Shown: positions 37,286-46,793, numbered from the stretch's first letter. The stretch is 64,000 bases of DNA from Pseudoclavibacter helvolus (GCF_014191305.1 NZ_JACHWJ010000001.1:1302001-1366000), one strand, 5' to 3'. Translations and numbers: made by a program. Notes: generated from the sequence alone by a model not told the origin.

Positions 37286-37980
37286 GCGGCCACCTGCGCA
37301 GAGTCTTCGACGATCAGCCCATCCCGGATGAGGATGCGCTGGTCGCAGCGCGCCGCGATCTCCTCGTCGTGGGTCACGACGATGAGCGTGATCCCGTTCT
37401 CCCGATTCAGCCCGAAGACGATGTCCTCGACCACCGCGCCCGTTGCGGTGTCGAGGTTGCCCGTCGGCTCATCGGCGAAGATGATCCGCGGGTTGTTGAC
37501 GAGGGCGCGAGCGATCACCGTGCGCTGCTTCTGTCCGCCCGACAGATTGAGGGCCTTGTTCTTCGCCTTGTCGTCGAGCTCGAGCTGCTCGAGCGCAGCC
37601 AGGCCGCGTTGCCGCCGCTCACCGCGCGGAACACCCGCGATCTTCATCGGCAGCACGACGTTCTCCAGCACCGACACGTTCGGGGTGAGGAAGAACTCCT
37701 GGAACACGAACCCGAACGTCTTGTTCCTCGTGCGGTTCAGCTTCTTGCCGCGCAGGGTGCGGGTGTCCGTGGCCTCCAACTCCAAGGTGCCGGAGGAAGG
37801 CACGTCAAGGAGCGCGAGCACTTGCATGAGCGTGGACTTGCCCGAGCCGCTCTTGCCCACGATGGCAACGCTCTCACCCTCGCGGATGTCGAAGCTCACA
37901 CCCTTCAGAGCCTCGAAACGGTTCTGACCGCGACCGTACGACCGACGTACGTCACGGACAGAGATGATCGGTGCGGGCAT
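37282..37980 (-). CDS. ABC transporter ATP-binding protein, LolD/MacB type
   Basis: The ATPase partner of the FtsX-type permease, 232 residues. Walker A is GKSGSGKST near residue 42, the signature is LNLSGGQKQR, and Walker B is IIFADEPTGNLD, with the H-loop in VVTHDEE. The start is ATG 37980 with GGAGG 6 bp before it. The pair sits divergent from a two-component system, the layout of antibiotic-peptide or envelope-stress exporters controlled by an adjacent kinase/regulator pair. That control is likely lost, since both signalling genes are broken. Confidence 0.93.
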   Translation of the reverse strand: MPAPIISVRDVRRSYGRGQNRFEALKGVSFDIREGESVAIVGKSGSGKSTLMQVLALLDVPSSGTLELEATDTRTLRGKKLNRTRNKTFGFVFQEFFLTPNVSVLENVVLPMKIAGVPRGERRQRGLAALEQLELDDKAKNKALNLSGGQKQRTVIARALVNNPRIIFADEPTGNLDTATGAVVEDIVFGLNRENGITLIVVTHDEEIAARCDQRILIRDGLIVEDSAQVAA

Positions 37981-38139
37981 GCTGCCTCCTAGCTCGTGCC
38001 GATTACTCGACCCTTCGATGCTCGCCCCGAACCGCTCGGCGCGCGTCCCCCCTCCGCGGACACCGTGTACCGCGCTTGCGGTACAGCCGTGCCGTGCAAG
38101 GGTGACGCGCGCGCCGGGCATGGCGGGCACACTGGGTTC

Positions 38140-39197
38140 ATGCAGGATTCCCGCTCTCCCGTGCCGGGCCCGACCGAGGCGCACACGCCGCCCTCAATCC
38201 CGAGCCGAATGCTCCCCCGAGTGCCTTCGTGGGTTGTGGATGCGCTGGCCGCCCTGTTCATCGTCGGGGTCGTCGTCATGCCCTTCGGCGGCGAAGAGTT
38301 CCGGCCGAGCACCCCGTTCGCTTTTGTCATGGTGCTCGCCCCGGCCGTCCTGCTCCCATTCCGCCGACGCTGGCCCGCCGCCGTACTGGCGGCGATGCTC
38401 GCGATCTACGGAGCAACAGCCCTCAGGGCACGCTCTCCCCCGGCGTTGTCCTGGCCGCCGCTATCGCCATGTTCAGCGTGGCGACGCAGTCGACCCGACG
38501 CCGGTCGATCATCACGGCCGCCTGCGCCGTCCTCGGCATCGCACTCCTCAGCCTGTTCGCGGCGCTCGGCAGCGTCTTCGACCCGCGCGCGATCCAGTTC
38601 GCCGTCACGCTGGCCTTCGCCGCCGCCGCCGCCGGCGACGCAACACGCTCCCGACGCGAGTACATCGTCGCCATCACGGAACGCGCCGAGCGAGCAGAGC
38701 GGTCGAGGGAGGAGGAGGCCCCGGGGGCGACGCCCGTCCCCCAGCCTGGGCTCGAACGGCTCGATGCCCTCATGGAGTCCTTCGGCGAGGCGGGGCTCCA
38801 AGTCAACCTGAGATCCGAAGGCGACATGGAGCACGTCTCACGTGCGACGAGCCTCGTCGCGCACCGCGTCGTCCAGGAGGCCCTCACCAACGCGCACAAG
38901 CACGGCGCCGAGAACCGCGCCCACGTCCTGCTGGCTCTGACAGACACTGAGCTGAGCGTCATCGTCACGAACCCGATCTCCGGTCCCATTTCCAGGGAGG
39001 CGTCGGATCGCGCTGCAGAGGGGGCAGATGCCCGCGCAGCCGGTGGCCTGGGGCTCCTCGGACTGCGAGAGCGGGTAGCGTCTGTGCGGGGCAGCGTCAC
39101 GACGGGCACCGCGGCGGGCGGCTACCGTGTCGCTGTGACCCTTCCACGGCAACACCGGCCGCAGCCAAGCACCTCTGCCCAAGGAGGGCTCGAATGA
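38140..39197 (+). pseudogene. Sensor histidine kinase (NarL-type two-component system), frameshifted and lacking the phosphoacceptor domain
   Basis: The first frame from ATG 38140 codes a membrane-sensor N-terminus (VVDALAALFIVGVVVMPFGG, AVLAAMLAIYGATAL). Near 38425 the frame shifts and the protein continues GTLSPGVVLAAAIAMFSVATQ to the stop at 39197. After EYIVAITERAERAERSREEEA, where the HisKA_3 dimerisation helix with the phosphoacceptor His should come, the sequence passes directly to PGLERLDALMESF and the HATPase domain (VVQEALTNAHKHG, GLGLLGLRERV). About 80 residues seem deleted near 38720. The kinase would be inactive even without the frameshift. The overlap with the regulator ATG (39194) is kept. 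Confidence 0.82.
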
Positions 39198-39874
39198 CCC
39201 GCGTGCTCGTGGTCGACGATCAGGCCCTCATCCGCCAAGCGGTGACAGACATCCTGAGCAACGAGGCCGGAGTCGAGGTCGTCGGCGAGGCCCGCGACGG
39301 CCGAGGGGCGGTCGCGCTCGTCGCCTCGCTGCACCCCGACGTCGTACTCATGGACATCCGGATGCCAGAGCTCGACGGCATCGAGGCGACCGCCGCCATC
39401 TGCGGCGACCCCCAGAACACCGACGTGCGGGTCCTCATCCTGACCACCTTAGAGGAGGACGAGTACCTGCTCGCCGCCCTGCGTGCCGGAGCTAGCGGAT
39501 TCATCGGCAAGGGCGCCGAACCCGAGGACATTGTGCGAGCCGTTCGTGCCGTGCACGCCGGCGACGCCCTGCTCTCGCCTGCAGCTACTCGCAGCCTCAT
39601 CACGAAGGACGTGCTCCGCGCAACGTCGACAGTGTCGCCAGTCATGCCCGCGCAGTTCGAGTAGCTCAAACAGCTGACCGAGCGCGAACGCGAAGTGCTC
39701 CTCCTCGTCGCTCGCGGTAACTCCAACGCCGAGATCGCCGAGCTCCTGTTCATCTCGCCGCACACCGCCAAGACGCACGTGAATCGCATCATGGCGAAAG
39801 TCCACGCTCACGACCGGGCGCAGCTCGTGATCATCGCCTATGAGAGCGGGATGCTTGAGCCAGGCGGGCTCTGA
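39194..39874 (+). pseudogene. Response regulator of the NarL/LuxR class, interrupted by a stop between its two domains
   Basis: The receiver domain is complete (VVDDQALIRQAV, VLMDIRMPELDGIEA with the phospho-Asp, and GFIGKGAEPEDI with the conserved Lys). The frame ends in TAG at 39662-39664, after PVMPAQFE. It continues directly with LKQLTEREREVLLLVARGNS and a full LuxR helix-turn-helix to the TGA at 39872-39874. The stop lies in the interdomain linker, so translation yields a receiver with no DNA-binding domain. With the damaged kinase just upstream the signalling pathway is dead. Confidence 0.87.
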
Positions 39875-39979
39875 CAGACGCGCCGAGACGCAGGGACCGG
39901 GAGCCCTGGAACACAGAAGCCCAGGAGCCCAGGAGCCTAGAAACGCAGGAACCCAGAGACGCAACAACCGAGTAACACA

Positions 39980-40017
39980 CACGCCCCGCCGGAACCGAGT
40001 GGTTCCGACGGGGCGTG
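39980..40017. terminator. Hairpin between the response regulator and prs
   Basis: Arms 39980-39996 and 40001-40017 pair over 17 positions with one mismatch and a GAGT loop. It serves convergent genes and lies 25 bp from the prs stop. Upstream, 39900-39960, is a degenerate repeat of about 10 bp (AGGAGCCC-like) with no other content. Confidence 0.78.
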
Positions 40018-40041
40018 CGTCAGCCCAGGCAGCCGTTCTGG

Positions 40042-41019
40042 CTACGCGGCACCGTCGAACATCGAGGTCACCGAGCCGTCGGTAAAGACCTCGGTGATCG
40101 CGCGAGCGAGCGTCGGCGCGATCGGCAGGATAGTGAGCTTCTCGAAGCGCTTCTCTGGCGGGAGCGGAAGCGTGTCAGTGACAACAACCTCGTCGATCGC
40201 GTCCGAGCTGAGGCGCTCGACAGCGGGGTGTGAGAAGACGGCGTGCGTGGCCGCGACGACAACGCCGATCGCGCCGGCCGCCTTGAGCGCCTCGGCCGCC
40301 TTCACGATGGTTCCACCCGTGTCGATGAGGTCGTCGACGAGCAGGCAGACGCGGCCCTTCACGTCACCGACGATCTCGTGGACCGACACCTGGTTCGCGA
40401 CCTTCGGGTCGCGGCGCTTGTGGATGATCGCGAGCGGCGCATCCAGCTGGTCGCTCCAGACGTCGGCGACGCGCACGCGCCCCATGTCGGGCGAGACGAC
40501 GGTGAGCGTCGCCGGGTCGAGCTTCTTGCGGAAGTGCTCGAGCAGGACAGGCATGGCGAAGAGGTGGTCGACGGGGCCGTCGAAGAAGCCCTGCACCTGA
40601 GGCGCGTGCAGGTCAACCGACATGATGCGGTCGGCTCCGGCCGCCTTGAAGAGGTCCGCGACGAGGCGGGCCGAGATCGGCTCGCGACCGCGCCCCTTCT
40701 TGTCCTGACGCGCGTACGGGTAGAAGGGAGCGACGACCGTGATGCGCTTCGCCGACGCACGCTTGAGTGCGTCGAGCATGATGAGCTGCTCCATGAGCCA
40801 CTCGTTGATCGGCGGGCAGTGCGACTGGAGCACAAACACGTCGGCCCCTCGCATGCTCTCGCCGTAGCGAGCGTAGATCTCGCCGTTCGCGAAGGTGCGC
40901 GACTCGGTCTCGCCCAGTTCGATGCCGAGTTCTGCCGCGACTGCCTCGGCGAGCTCGGGATGAGCCCTGCCGGAGACGAGAACAAGTCGCTTCTCAGTGG
41001 AGGTGATGATGCCAGACAC
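40042..41019 (-). CDS. prs: Ribose-phosphate pyrophosphokinase
   Basis: Prs makes PRPP from ribose 5-phosphate and ATP for purine, pyrimidine, His, Trp and NAD synthesis. The 325-residue product has the ATP/R5P motifs RTFANGEIYARYGESMRG and PYARQDKKGRGREPI, SVDLHAPQVQGFF, and the PRPP loop VDDLIDTGGT. The GTG at 41019 (VSGIITSTEKRL) matches the usual N-terminus. The frame extends upstream without family sequence. It follows glmU by 34 bp, the standard actinobacterial glmU-prs order. Confidence 0.96.
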   Translation of the reverse strand: MSGIITSTEKRLVLVSGRAHPELAEAVAAELGIELGETESRTFANGEIYARYGESMRGADVFVLQSHCPPINEWLMEQLIMLDALKRASAKRITVVAPFYPYARQDKKGRGREPISARLVADLFKAAGADRIMSVDLHAPQVQGFFDGPVDHLFAMPVLLEHFRKKLDPATLTVVSPDMGRVRVADVWSDQLDAPLAIIHKRRDPKVANQVSVHEIVGDVKGRVCLLVDDLIDTGGTIVKAAEALKAAGAIGVVVAATHAVFSHPAVERLSSDAIDEVVVTDTLPLPPEKRFEKLTILPIAPTLARAITEVFTDGSVTSMFDGAA

Positions 41020-41053
41020 GCTGTACCGCCCGTTTCCTGTGCTTGCTCTGTTG

Positions 41054-42499
41054 TTACGCGTTCGGTTCGGATTCGCCCGACGAGGCTGCCTCAGCGGCCT
41101 CGGCCGCGGCGGTGCCTGCTCGGTTCTTGAGCACCCACCCCTCAGCGTTGCGCTGAGGTGCGACGTTGATGGCGAGTGCACCAGCCGGAACGTCCTTGCG
41201 GACCACCGTTCCGGCCCCTGTGTAAGCTCCGTCGCCAATCCTAACCGGGGCGACGAACACGTTGTGCGACCCGGAGCGCACGTGACTGCCGACCGTCGTG
41301 CGGTGCTTGTTCACGCCGTCGTAATTCGCCGTGATGGTGCCGGCTCCGATATTTGAGTTCACGCCCACCTCGGTGTCGCCAATGTAGGAGAGGTGCGGCA
41401 CCTTCGAGCCGTCCCCGATCTGCGTGTTCTTCGTCTCGACGAAGGTGCCGATCTTGCCGCCGGCTCCGAGGAGAGTGTTCGGGCGCAGGTAAGCCCACGG
41501 GCCGACCGATGCGCCAGCCCCGATGACGCTCAGCGTTGCGTCAGTGCGCTTCACGACGGCGCCCTCCCCGACCTCGCAGTCGACGAGCGTCGTGTCTGGG
41601 CCGATGACCGCCCCGTCCGCAACGGACGTCGCGCCGCGCAGCTGCGTGCCTGGCAGGAGCTCGACGTCGCGACCGAGTGACACGTTGCCCTCGATGACGG
41701 TCGTCGCCGGGTCGTGCACCGTGACCCCCTCGAGCTGCCAGCGCCTGATCTGGCGCGCGTTGTAGTAGCGCTGCGCCTCCGCGAGCTGCACGCGGTCGTT
41801 GATGCCCTGCACAATTTCGGGATCGGTGACGGCAATCGCCTCGATGCGACCCGCATCCGCCTTGATGAGCTTCGCCGCGTCGGTCAGGTACTTCTCGTGC
41901 TGCGAGTTCGAGTCGTTGATGCGGCTCAGGACCTGGCGGACCGTGCGAGCGTCGAACGCGTAGACGCCCGCGTTGATCTCGGAGATGCGCAGCAGCTCCT
42001 CGCTCGCGTCCTTGTGCTCCACGATCTCGTCGAAGTCGCCGACCGACGAGCGCACGATGCGCCCGAAGCCGGCCGGCTCCTGCACAAACGCGCTCAGCAG
42101 CGTGAGCTGGTTCTTCGCGCGGCGGTGCTGCTCGATCATGCGGGCGATCGTGCCCGAGTCGAGAAGGGGGACATCGCCCGAGAGGACCACGACGACGCCG
42201 TCGAAGTCCGCCGGCAACGACTCGAGGCCGACCTCGAGCGCGCGGCCCGTTCCGGGAACATCATCCTGATCGGCGAACTGCGTGTCAGGCGCAAGATCCT
42301 GGATGGCCGAGACAACACGGTCCCGGTCGTGGCGGACCACGGTGATGGTGTGAGCCGGGCCAAGCTCGGCGGCCGTGTGCAGCACGTGCCCGACGAGCGG
42401 GATCCCTCCGAGTCGGTGGAGCACCTTCGGGGTACTCGAACGCATCCGCGTCCCCTGGCCAGCCGCCAGGATGACGATTGCGAGTTCTCGATCGGTCAC
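41054..42499 (-). CDS. glmU: Bifunctional glucosamine-1-phosphate acetyltransferase/N-acetylglucosamine-1-phosphate uridylyltransferase
   Basis: GlmU makes UDP-GlcNAc for peptidoglycan. The 481-residue protein has the N-terminal uridylyltransferase domain with LAAGQGTRMRSSTPKVLH and VPGTGRALE, and a C-terminal left-handed beta-helix acetyltransferase with hexapeptide repeats (GPWAYLRPNTLLG, SYIGDTEVGVNSNIGAGTIT). The GTG at 42499 is chosen because GAGGAGG lies 5 bp before it and the sequence after it is the family start. It sits between tRNA-Gln and prs, an arrangement common in the phylum. Confidence 0.97.
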   Translation of the reverse strand: MTDRELAIVILAAGQGTRMRSSTPKVLHRLGGIPLVGHVLHTAAELGPAHTITVVRHDRDRVVSAIQDLAPDTQFADQDDVPGTGRALEVGLESLPADFDGVVVVLSGDVPLLDSGTIARMIEQHRRAKNQLTLLSAFVQEPAGFGRIVRSSVGDFDEIVEHKDASEELLRISEINAGVYAFDARTVRQVLSRINDSNSQHEKYLTDAAKLIKADAGRIEAIAVTDPEIVQGINDRVQLAEAQRYYNARQIRRWQLEGVTVHDPATTVIEGNVSLGRDVELLPGTQLRGATSVADGAVIGPDTTLVDCEVGEGAVVKRTDATLSVIGAGASVGPWAYLRPNTLLGAGGKIGTFVETKNTQIGDGSKVPHLSYIGDTEVGVNSNIGAGTITANYDGVNKHRTTVGSHVRSGSHNVFVAPVRIGDGAYTGAGTVVRKDVPAGALAINVAPQRNAEGWVLKNRAGTAAAEAAEAASSGESEPNA

Positions 42500-42573
42500 A
42501 GATCCTCCTCGTTGTGGGCGCCGTGATTCGAACGCCATCACGGTCCACGGTGGCATGCAGCACCCCCGCGCCG

Positions 42574-42645
42574 CTCCTCCCCCAGGATTCGAACCTGGAC
42601 CTAACAGCTCCAAAGGCTGTCGTGCTGCCGTTACACCAAGGAGGA
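42574..42645 (-). tRNA. tRNA-Gln (anticodon TTG)
   Basis: A 72-nt cloverleaf on the minus strand. The acceptor stem is TCCTCCT paired with GGGAGGA and discriminator G. The anticodon arm ACAGC-CTTTGGA-GCTGT gives anticodon TTG, and the T arm is CCAGG-TTCGAAT-CCTGG. The CCA end is not encoded. It lies 75 bp upstream of glmU and in the same direction. Confidence 0.95.
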
Positions 42646-42768
42646 ACGTGCTCGCTCACGCGTGCACTCGCCAATTGTGCCAGAACCGGAAGGGCCGCGG
42701 GCCAGCCACGGTCGTGCTGTGGATGTGATTGGGCCAGACTGTCGACACAGAAACCCCGAGGAGGCGTC

Positions 42769-43221
42769 ATGTCAGAAGCCATGTCCATCGCCAAGCGATT
42801 CACCGACACCTACTCCGCAGCGGTCACGGGCCGCGACAAGACAGCCATCATGTCGCTCTACGCACCGGATGTTCGCGTCTTCGACCTCTGGAGCACGTGG
42901 TCGCACGAGGGCGCAGAATCCTGGGGCACCTCCCTCGACGGCTGGTTCGACTCCATCGAATCGGGCACCCACTCAGCAACGTTCACCGACCTGCGCGCCT
43001 ACGGAGACCACGACGTTGTGGTCGTCGAGAGCTTCGTGCGGTATGCCTGGCACAGCCCTGAAGGCGAGCAGGAGTGGATGGACAACCGCCTCACGTGGGC
43101 GATCGTGCAGCACAAAGGCGAATGGGTGATCGCACACGAGCACACCTCGGCGCCCGTCGACGCCGAGTCCGGCCTCGTCGGCACGAAGCGGGACGTGGAC
43201 GCGCATCACCCGAACTCGTAG
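42769..43221 (+). CDS. SnoaL-like/DUF4440 NTF2-fold protein
   Basis: A 150-residue protein of the NTF2-like superfamily (SnoaL/SgcJ/DUF4440 type), which covers isomerases, cyclases and many proteins of unknown role. Features seen: the N-terminal helix pair MSIAKRFTDTYSAAVTGRDK, the LYAPDVRVFD strand, and a C-terminal WVIAHEHTSAPVD typical of the SgcJ/DUF4440 subgroup. The start at 42769 follows GAGGAGG. A single gene, divergent from tRNA-Gln. No substrate can be inferred. Confidence 0.82.
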   Translation: MSEAMSIAKRFTDTYSAAVTGRDKTAIMSLYAPDVRVFDLWSTWSHEGAESWGTSLDGWFDSIESGTHSATFTDLRAYGDHDVVVVESFVRYAWHSPEGEQEWMDNRLTWAIVQHKGEWVIAHEHTSAPVDAESGLVGTKRDVDAHHPNS

Positions 43222-43301
43222 GGCCACCTCGCGCCCGTTGCGGCCGCCTTTACGTGCCCCCACCACCGGCGCGTCAGCTCGCGCCTGCGGGAATCGCCAT
43301 A

Positions 43302-43901
43302 ATGGAACATATGGATGCCCCCCGACGTGCAACTCACCAGCGTGACTTTTCGCGCGCCGCGGTTGAGTTGAGCCCGGGAACGCCGTCCCCGCACGCCGCA
43401 CATCCGGTCGACACCGTCGACACGATCGTGCGCGACTGGTCGCGCGAGCGCCCCGACCTCGACGTCGACCCGCTCCGCATCTTCTCTCGCGTGAAGCGCA
43501 TCGCGAAGCAGCTCGATGCCCTCCGCAAGGCGGCGTTCGCCGAAACCGGCCTCGAGCTGTGGGAGTTCGACGTGCTCTCCGCCCTTCGGCGCGCCGGCTC
43601 CCCGCACCGCCTCAGCCCCAAGCACCTGCTCGCCTCGAACCTCGTCTCGAGCGGCACGATGACCAACCGCATCAACCGCCTCGTGGGCCGTGGCCTCGTC
43701 ACTCGCGAGGTCGACCCGAACGATGGTCGAGGCATCCTCGTCACGATGACCCTCGATGGTCGCGACCTCGTCGACGAGGCCCTGACCCGGCTCGTCGCCG
43801 CCGAGCGCGAACTACTCGCCGAGCTCGACCTCGAAACACGCGACGACCTCGCGACGGCGCTGCGCACCCTCTCGCTCCGGATGGACGACCCGGCCCACTG
43901 A
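43302..43901 (+). CDS. MarR family transcriptional regulator
   Basis: A 199-residue regulator with an N-terminal extension of about 60 residues followed by the MarR winged helix (LELWEFDVLSALRRAG, then LASNLVSSGTMTNRINRLVGRGLV and the wing EVDPNDGRGILVTMT). MarR proteins are dimeric repressors responding to small aromatic ligands. ATG 43302 is used; 43311 is an alternative start. It is 106 bp upstream of the ABC-F gene in the same direction, a pairing that may mean it controls the ABC-F protein. Confidence 0.92.
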   Translation: MEHMDAPRRATHQRDFSRAAVELSPGTPSPHAAHPVDTVDTIVRDWSRERPDLDVDPLRIFSRVKRIAKQLDALRKAAFAETGLELWEFDVLSALRRAGSPHRLSPKHLLASNLVSSGTMTNRINRLVGRGLVTREVDPNDGRGILVTMTLDGRDLVDEALTRLVAAERELLAELDLETRDDLATALRTLSLRMDDPAH

Positions 43902-43931
43902 GCAGAGCTCGCCCGTTCTCGCCCCGCCGCC

Positions 43932-43967
<36 letters not shown>

Positions 43968-44007
43968 CTCGGAGGGTGTGGTCCTCTCCCGGCCTTAAGC
44001 TTGTCTG

Positions 44008-45834
44008 ATGGCCCATCTCCTCGGCGCGGAAGCGCTCCATCTCGAGTTCCCGACTCGAGTCGTCTTCGACAGCGTCTCCGTCGGCATCCAAGAGGGCGAC
44101 CGCATCGGCATCGTCGGACGCAACGGCGACGGCAAGTCGACGCTCCTGAAGCTCCTCGCCGACCGCATCCAGCCAGACGGCGGCAAGGTCACGCGGCGCC
44201 GTGGCGTGCGCGTCGGGATGCTCGACCAGGCCGACACCCTCGACCCCGAGCTCACCGTCAAGCAGGCCATCGTTGGCGACATGGACGACCACGACTGGGC
44301 ATCCGACGCGAAGATCCGCGACGTCGTGAACGGCCTCGCCGGCGACCTCGAGTGGACCGACAAGATCGGCGACCTCTCCGGTGGCCAGCAGCGGCGCGTG
44401 GCCCTCGCGGCCCTGCTCATCGGCGACGACGACATCATCATGCTCGACGAGCCCACAAACCACCTCGACGTCGAGGGCATCGCGTGGCTCGCGGGGCACC
44501 TCAACTCCCGCTGGTCGAAGAACCAGGGCGGGCTTGTGGTCGTGACGCACGACCGGTGGTTCCTGGATGCGGTGTGCCAGACGACGTGGGAGGTGCACGA
44601 CCGCGTGCTCGACCCGTTCGAGGGCGGCTACGCCGCGTACATCCTGCAGCGCGTCGAGCGCGACCGCCAGTCGGCCGCGATCGAGTCGAAGCGCCAGAAC
44701 CTCATGCGCAAGGAGCTCGCCTGGCTGCGCCGCGGCGCCCCGGCCCGCACCGCGAAGCCGAAGTTCCGCATCGAGGCGGCCACGCAGCTCATCGAGGACG
44801 AGCCGCCCGTGCGCAACCCGATCGAGTTGTCGCAACTCGCGACCGCGCGCCTCGGCAAGGACGTCGTCGACCTGCTCGACGTCGGCGTGACCTTCGGCGA
44901 CAAGGAGGTGCTGCGCGACATCGAGTGGCGCATCGCACCGGGTGAGCGTACCGGCATCCTCGGTGTGAACGGCGCCGGAAAGTCGACCCTCCTCAACCTC
45001 GTCGCCGGCACCCTCGAGCCGACTAGCGGCAAGGTGAAGCGCGGCAAGACCGTCAAGATCGCGACGCTCTCCCAGCGCCTCGCCGAGCTCGACGAGCATC
45101 AGAACGACCGCGTCCGTGAGGTCGTCGCCAGGCAGAAGTCGAGCTACGTGTCCGGCGGCAAGGAGATGACGCCGTCGCAGCTCCTGGAGCGCCTCGGGTT
45201 CACGACCACGCAGCTCCAGACGCCCGTCAAGGACCTCTCGGGTGGCCAGCGCCGCCGCCTGCAGCTGCTCCTCATCCTGCTCGACGAGCCGAACGTCCTG
45301 ATCCTGGACGAGCCCACCAACGACCTCGACACCGACATGCTCGCTGCCATGGAGGACCTCCTCGACACCTGGCCCGGCACCCTGCTCGTCGTCTCGCACG
45401 ACAGATACCTGCTCGAGCGCGTCACCGACCAGCAGTACGCAGTGTGGGACGGCGGCTTCCGCCACCTCCCAGGCGGCGTCGACCAGTACCTCGAACTGCG
45501 CTCGAACAGCCTCAAGGGCTCAGCCCCCGCAACCCTCTCCAGCACGACGGATACGGCCGCGGACGGCTCCTCGTCGGCCTCAGCCGCCAGCACCTCCGGC
45601 CTCTCGATCGGCGGCGCCGACCGCCGTAGCGCCGAGAAGGAAGTGCAGGGCATCGCGAGGAAGATCCAGAAGATCGAGCAGTCGATGAAGAAGGTCGATC
45701 AGGAACTCGCTGCCCACGACCAGGGCGACTACGAGGGGCTCGGTGTCATCACCGCGAAGCGCCAGGCGCTCGCCGCCGAGGTCGACGCCCTCGAGGAGCG
45801 CTGGCTCGAGCTCTCCGAGGTCCTCGAGGCGTAG
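44008..45834 (+). CDS. ABC-F family ATPase, Uup-like
   Basis: ABC-F proteins are soluble ATPases that act on the ribosome, in translation quality control or antibiotic protection. The 608-residue protein has two ABC domains: Walker A GRNGDGKST and GVNGAGKST, signatures LSGGQQRRVALA and LSGGQRRRLQLL, and Walker B IIMLDEPTNHLD and VLILDEPTNDLD. The interdomain linker and a C-terminal coiled coil (KIQKIEQSMKKVDQELAAHD) are present, which favours the Uup-like group over EttA. It stands in the rsmA-to-glmU interval typical of actinobacteria and is not specifically a resistance gene on this evidence. Confidence 0.93.
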   Translation: MAHLLGAEALHLEFPTRVVFDSVSVGIQEGDRIGIVGRNGDGKSTLLKLLADRIQPDGGKVTRRRGVRVGMLDQADTLDPELTVKQAIVGDMDDHDWASDAKIRDVVNGLAGDLEWTDKIGDLSGGQQRRVALAALLIGDDDIIMLDEPTNHLDVEGIAWLAGHLNSRWSKNQGGLVVVTHDRWFLDAVCQTTWEVHDRVLDPFEGGYAAYILQRVERDRQSAAIESKRQNLMRKELAWLRRGAPARTAKPKFRIEAATQLIEDEPPVRNPIELSQLATARLGKDVVDLLDVGVTFGDKEVLRDIEWRIAPGERTGILGVNGAGKSTLLNLVAGTLEPTSGKVKRGKTVKIATLSQRLAELDEHQNDRVREVVARQKSSYVSGGKEMTPSQLLERLGFTTTQLQTPVKDLSGGQRRRLQLLLILLDEPNVLILDEPTNDLDTDMLAAMEDLLDTWPGTLLVVSHDRYLLERVTDQQYAVWDGGFRHLPGGVDQYLELRSNSLKGSAPATLSSTTDTAADGSSSASAASTSGLSIGGADRRSAEKEVQGIARKIQKIEQSMKKVDQELAAHDQGDYEGLGVITAKRQALAAEVDALEERWLELSEVLEA

Positions 45835-45862
45835 CCTGAGCTCGCCCCTCCAAGGCAGCTCG

Positions 45863-45919
45863 CGAGTTGCGCCAAAGGGTCGCCATTCGCGGCGAATGGC
45901 GACCCTTTGCGGCAACTCG
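45863..45919. terminator. Long hairpin between convergent ABC-F and tipA-type genes
   Basis: The core arms 45873-45889 and 45893-45909 are a perfect 17-bp stem with a 3-nt loop. Outer arms CGAGTTGC and GCAACTCG extend it to about 26 bp with a small mismatch. Confidence 0.85.
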
Positions 45920-45936
45920 AAGGGCTGGCACTCGCC

Positions 45937-46689
45937 CTACGCGAGGTTGCGCTCGGCGTAGATGCGCATCGCGTCGCGCACGAACTCGGCGCCCGTGGCG
46001 TGGACGCGCGTGTAGTTCTGCCCGAACCGCTCGTCGGTGACGTACATCTCGCCGAGGTTCGTGAACAGCTCGGCCGTCGGAGCCTTGCCCTGCCAGCTAT
46101 CGCCGAGCCAGGCGTACTGGCGCGCGGCCGCTGCCTGCGCCTCGTCGCTGCCCGGGCCGAGGCCGGCCGACTGAGCCGCACTGAACGCATCCTGGATGCG
46201 TGTCTGCTCCTCCAGGAACCTCTGCTTGCCCTCCTCAGCGAGGCCGCGCCACCACTTGTCCCCGTCGGCGTACGCCTTGGCGCCCCAGCGCTCCTCCACC
46301 TCGTCCTTGTACTGCGTGTGGTCAAACCCTTCGAACATCTGCTCAGGCATGAGCTTCTCCTTCCCTTGGAGCGCGGCGAGTGTCGCGCGCACCGATCCGA
46401 TCTGCGTCGTGATGCGGCTGCGTTCGTCGTTCAGCCATCCGAGGTGCGTCTCGAGGGCGGCGACGTCGTCGCTTCGCCCGGCAAGCGCATCAGCGATGGC
46501 AGTGAGGCCGACGCCGAGCTCCCGGAGGAGCAGAATGCGCTGCAGCCGCACCAGCGCGGCCTCGTCGTAGTAGCGATAGCCGTTCGTGCCCGTGCTGCTC
46601 GGCAGCAGCAGGCCGATGCTCTCGTAGTGCCGCAGCGTGCGTGAGGTCACGCCAGACTGCTTCGCCACCTCACCGATCGACCATTCCAT
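45937..46689 (-). CDS. MerR family regulator with TipAS antibiotic-binding domain
   Basis: TipA-type activators bind thiopeptides or other drugs through a C-terminal TipAS domain and twist suboptimal promoters. The 250-residue protein starts MEWSIGEVAKQSGVTSRTLRHYESIGLL (MerR HTH and wing, residues 1-70). A coiled-coil dimerisation helix follows to about 115, then a TipAS domain with the signature region MFEGFDHTQYKDEVEERWG and DKWWRGL. The start at 46689 matches the family. The promoter just upstream has the 19-bp spacer expected for MerR control, so it is probably autoactivated. The Cys that TipAL uses to bind thiostrepton covalently is not seen. Confidence 0.93.
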   Translation of the reverse strand: MEWSIGEVAKQSGVTSRTLRHYESIGLLLPSSTGTNGYRYYDEAALVRLQRILLLRELGVGLTAIADALAGRSDDVAALETHLGWLNDERSRITTQIGSVRATLAALQGKEKLMPEQMFEGFDHTQYKDEVEERWGAKAYADGDKWWRGLAEEGKQRFLEEQTRIQDAFSAAQSAGLGPGSDEAQAAAARQYAWLGDSWQGKAPTAELFTNLGEMYVTDERFGQNYTRVHATGAEFVRDAMRIYAERNLA

Positions 46690-46764
46690 GACCGCATCCT
46701 CTCCCAGATCGTGCAAGCGGCTCCCCCGATCTTCGGGAGAAGCCAACCGCTCGAAAACGACTGT

Positions 46765-46790
46765 AGAAGTTGACGCAACGTCAAGGTCAA
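46765..46790 (-). promoter_or_regulatory. MerR-type promoter of the tipA-like gene
   Basis: On the minus strand, TTGACC (46790-46785) is followed after exactly 19 bp by TACAGT (46765-46760). The spacer begins with the perfect palindrome TTGACG-TTG-CGTCAA (46784-46770). Over-long 19-bp spacing with a dyad in the spacer is the hallmark of MerR-activated promoters, including ptipA. Confidence 0.75.
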
Positions 46791-46793
46791 GCG

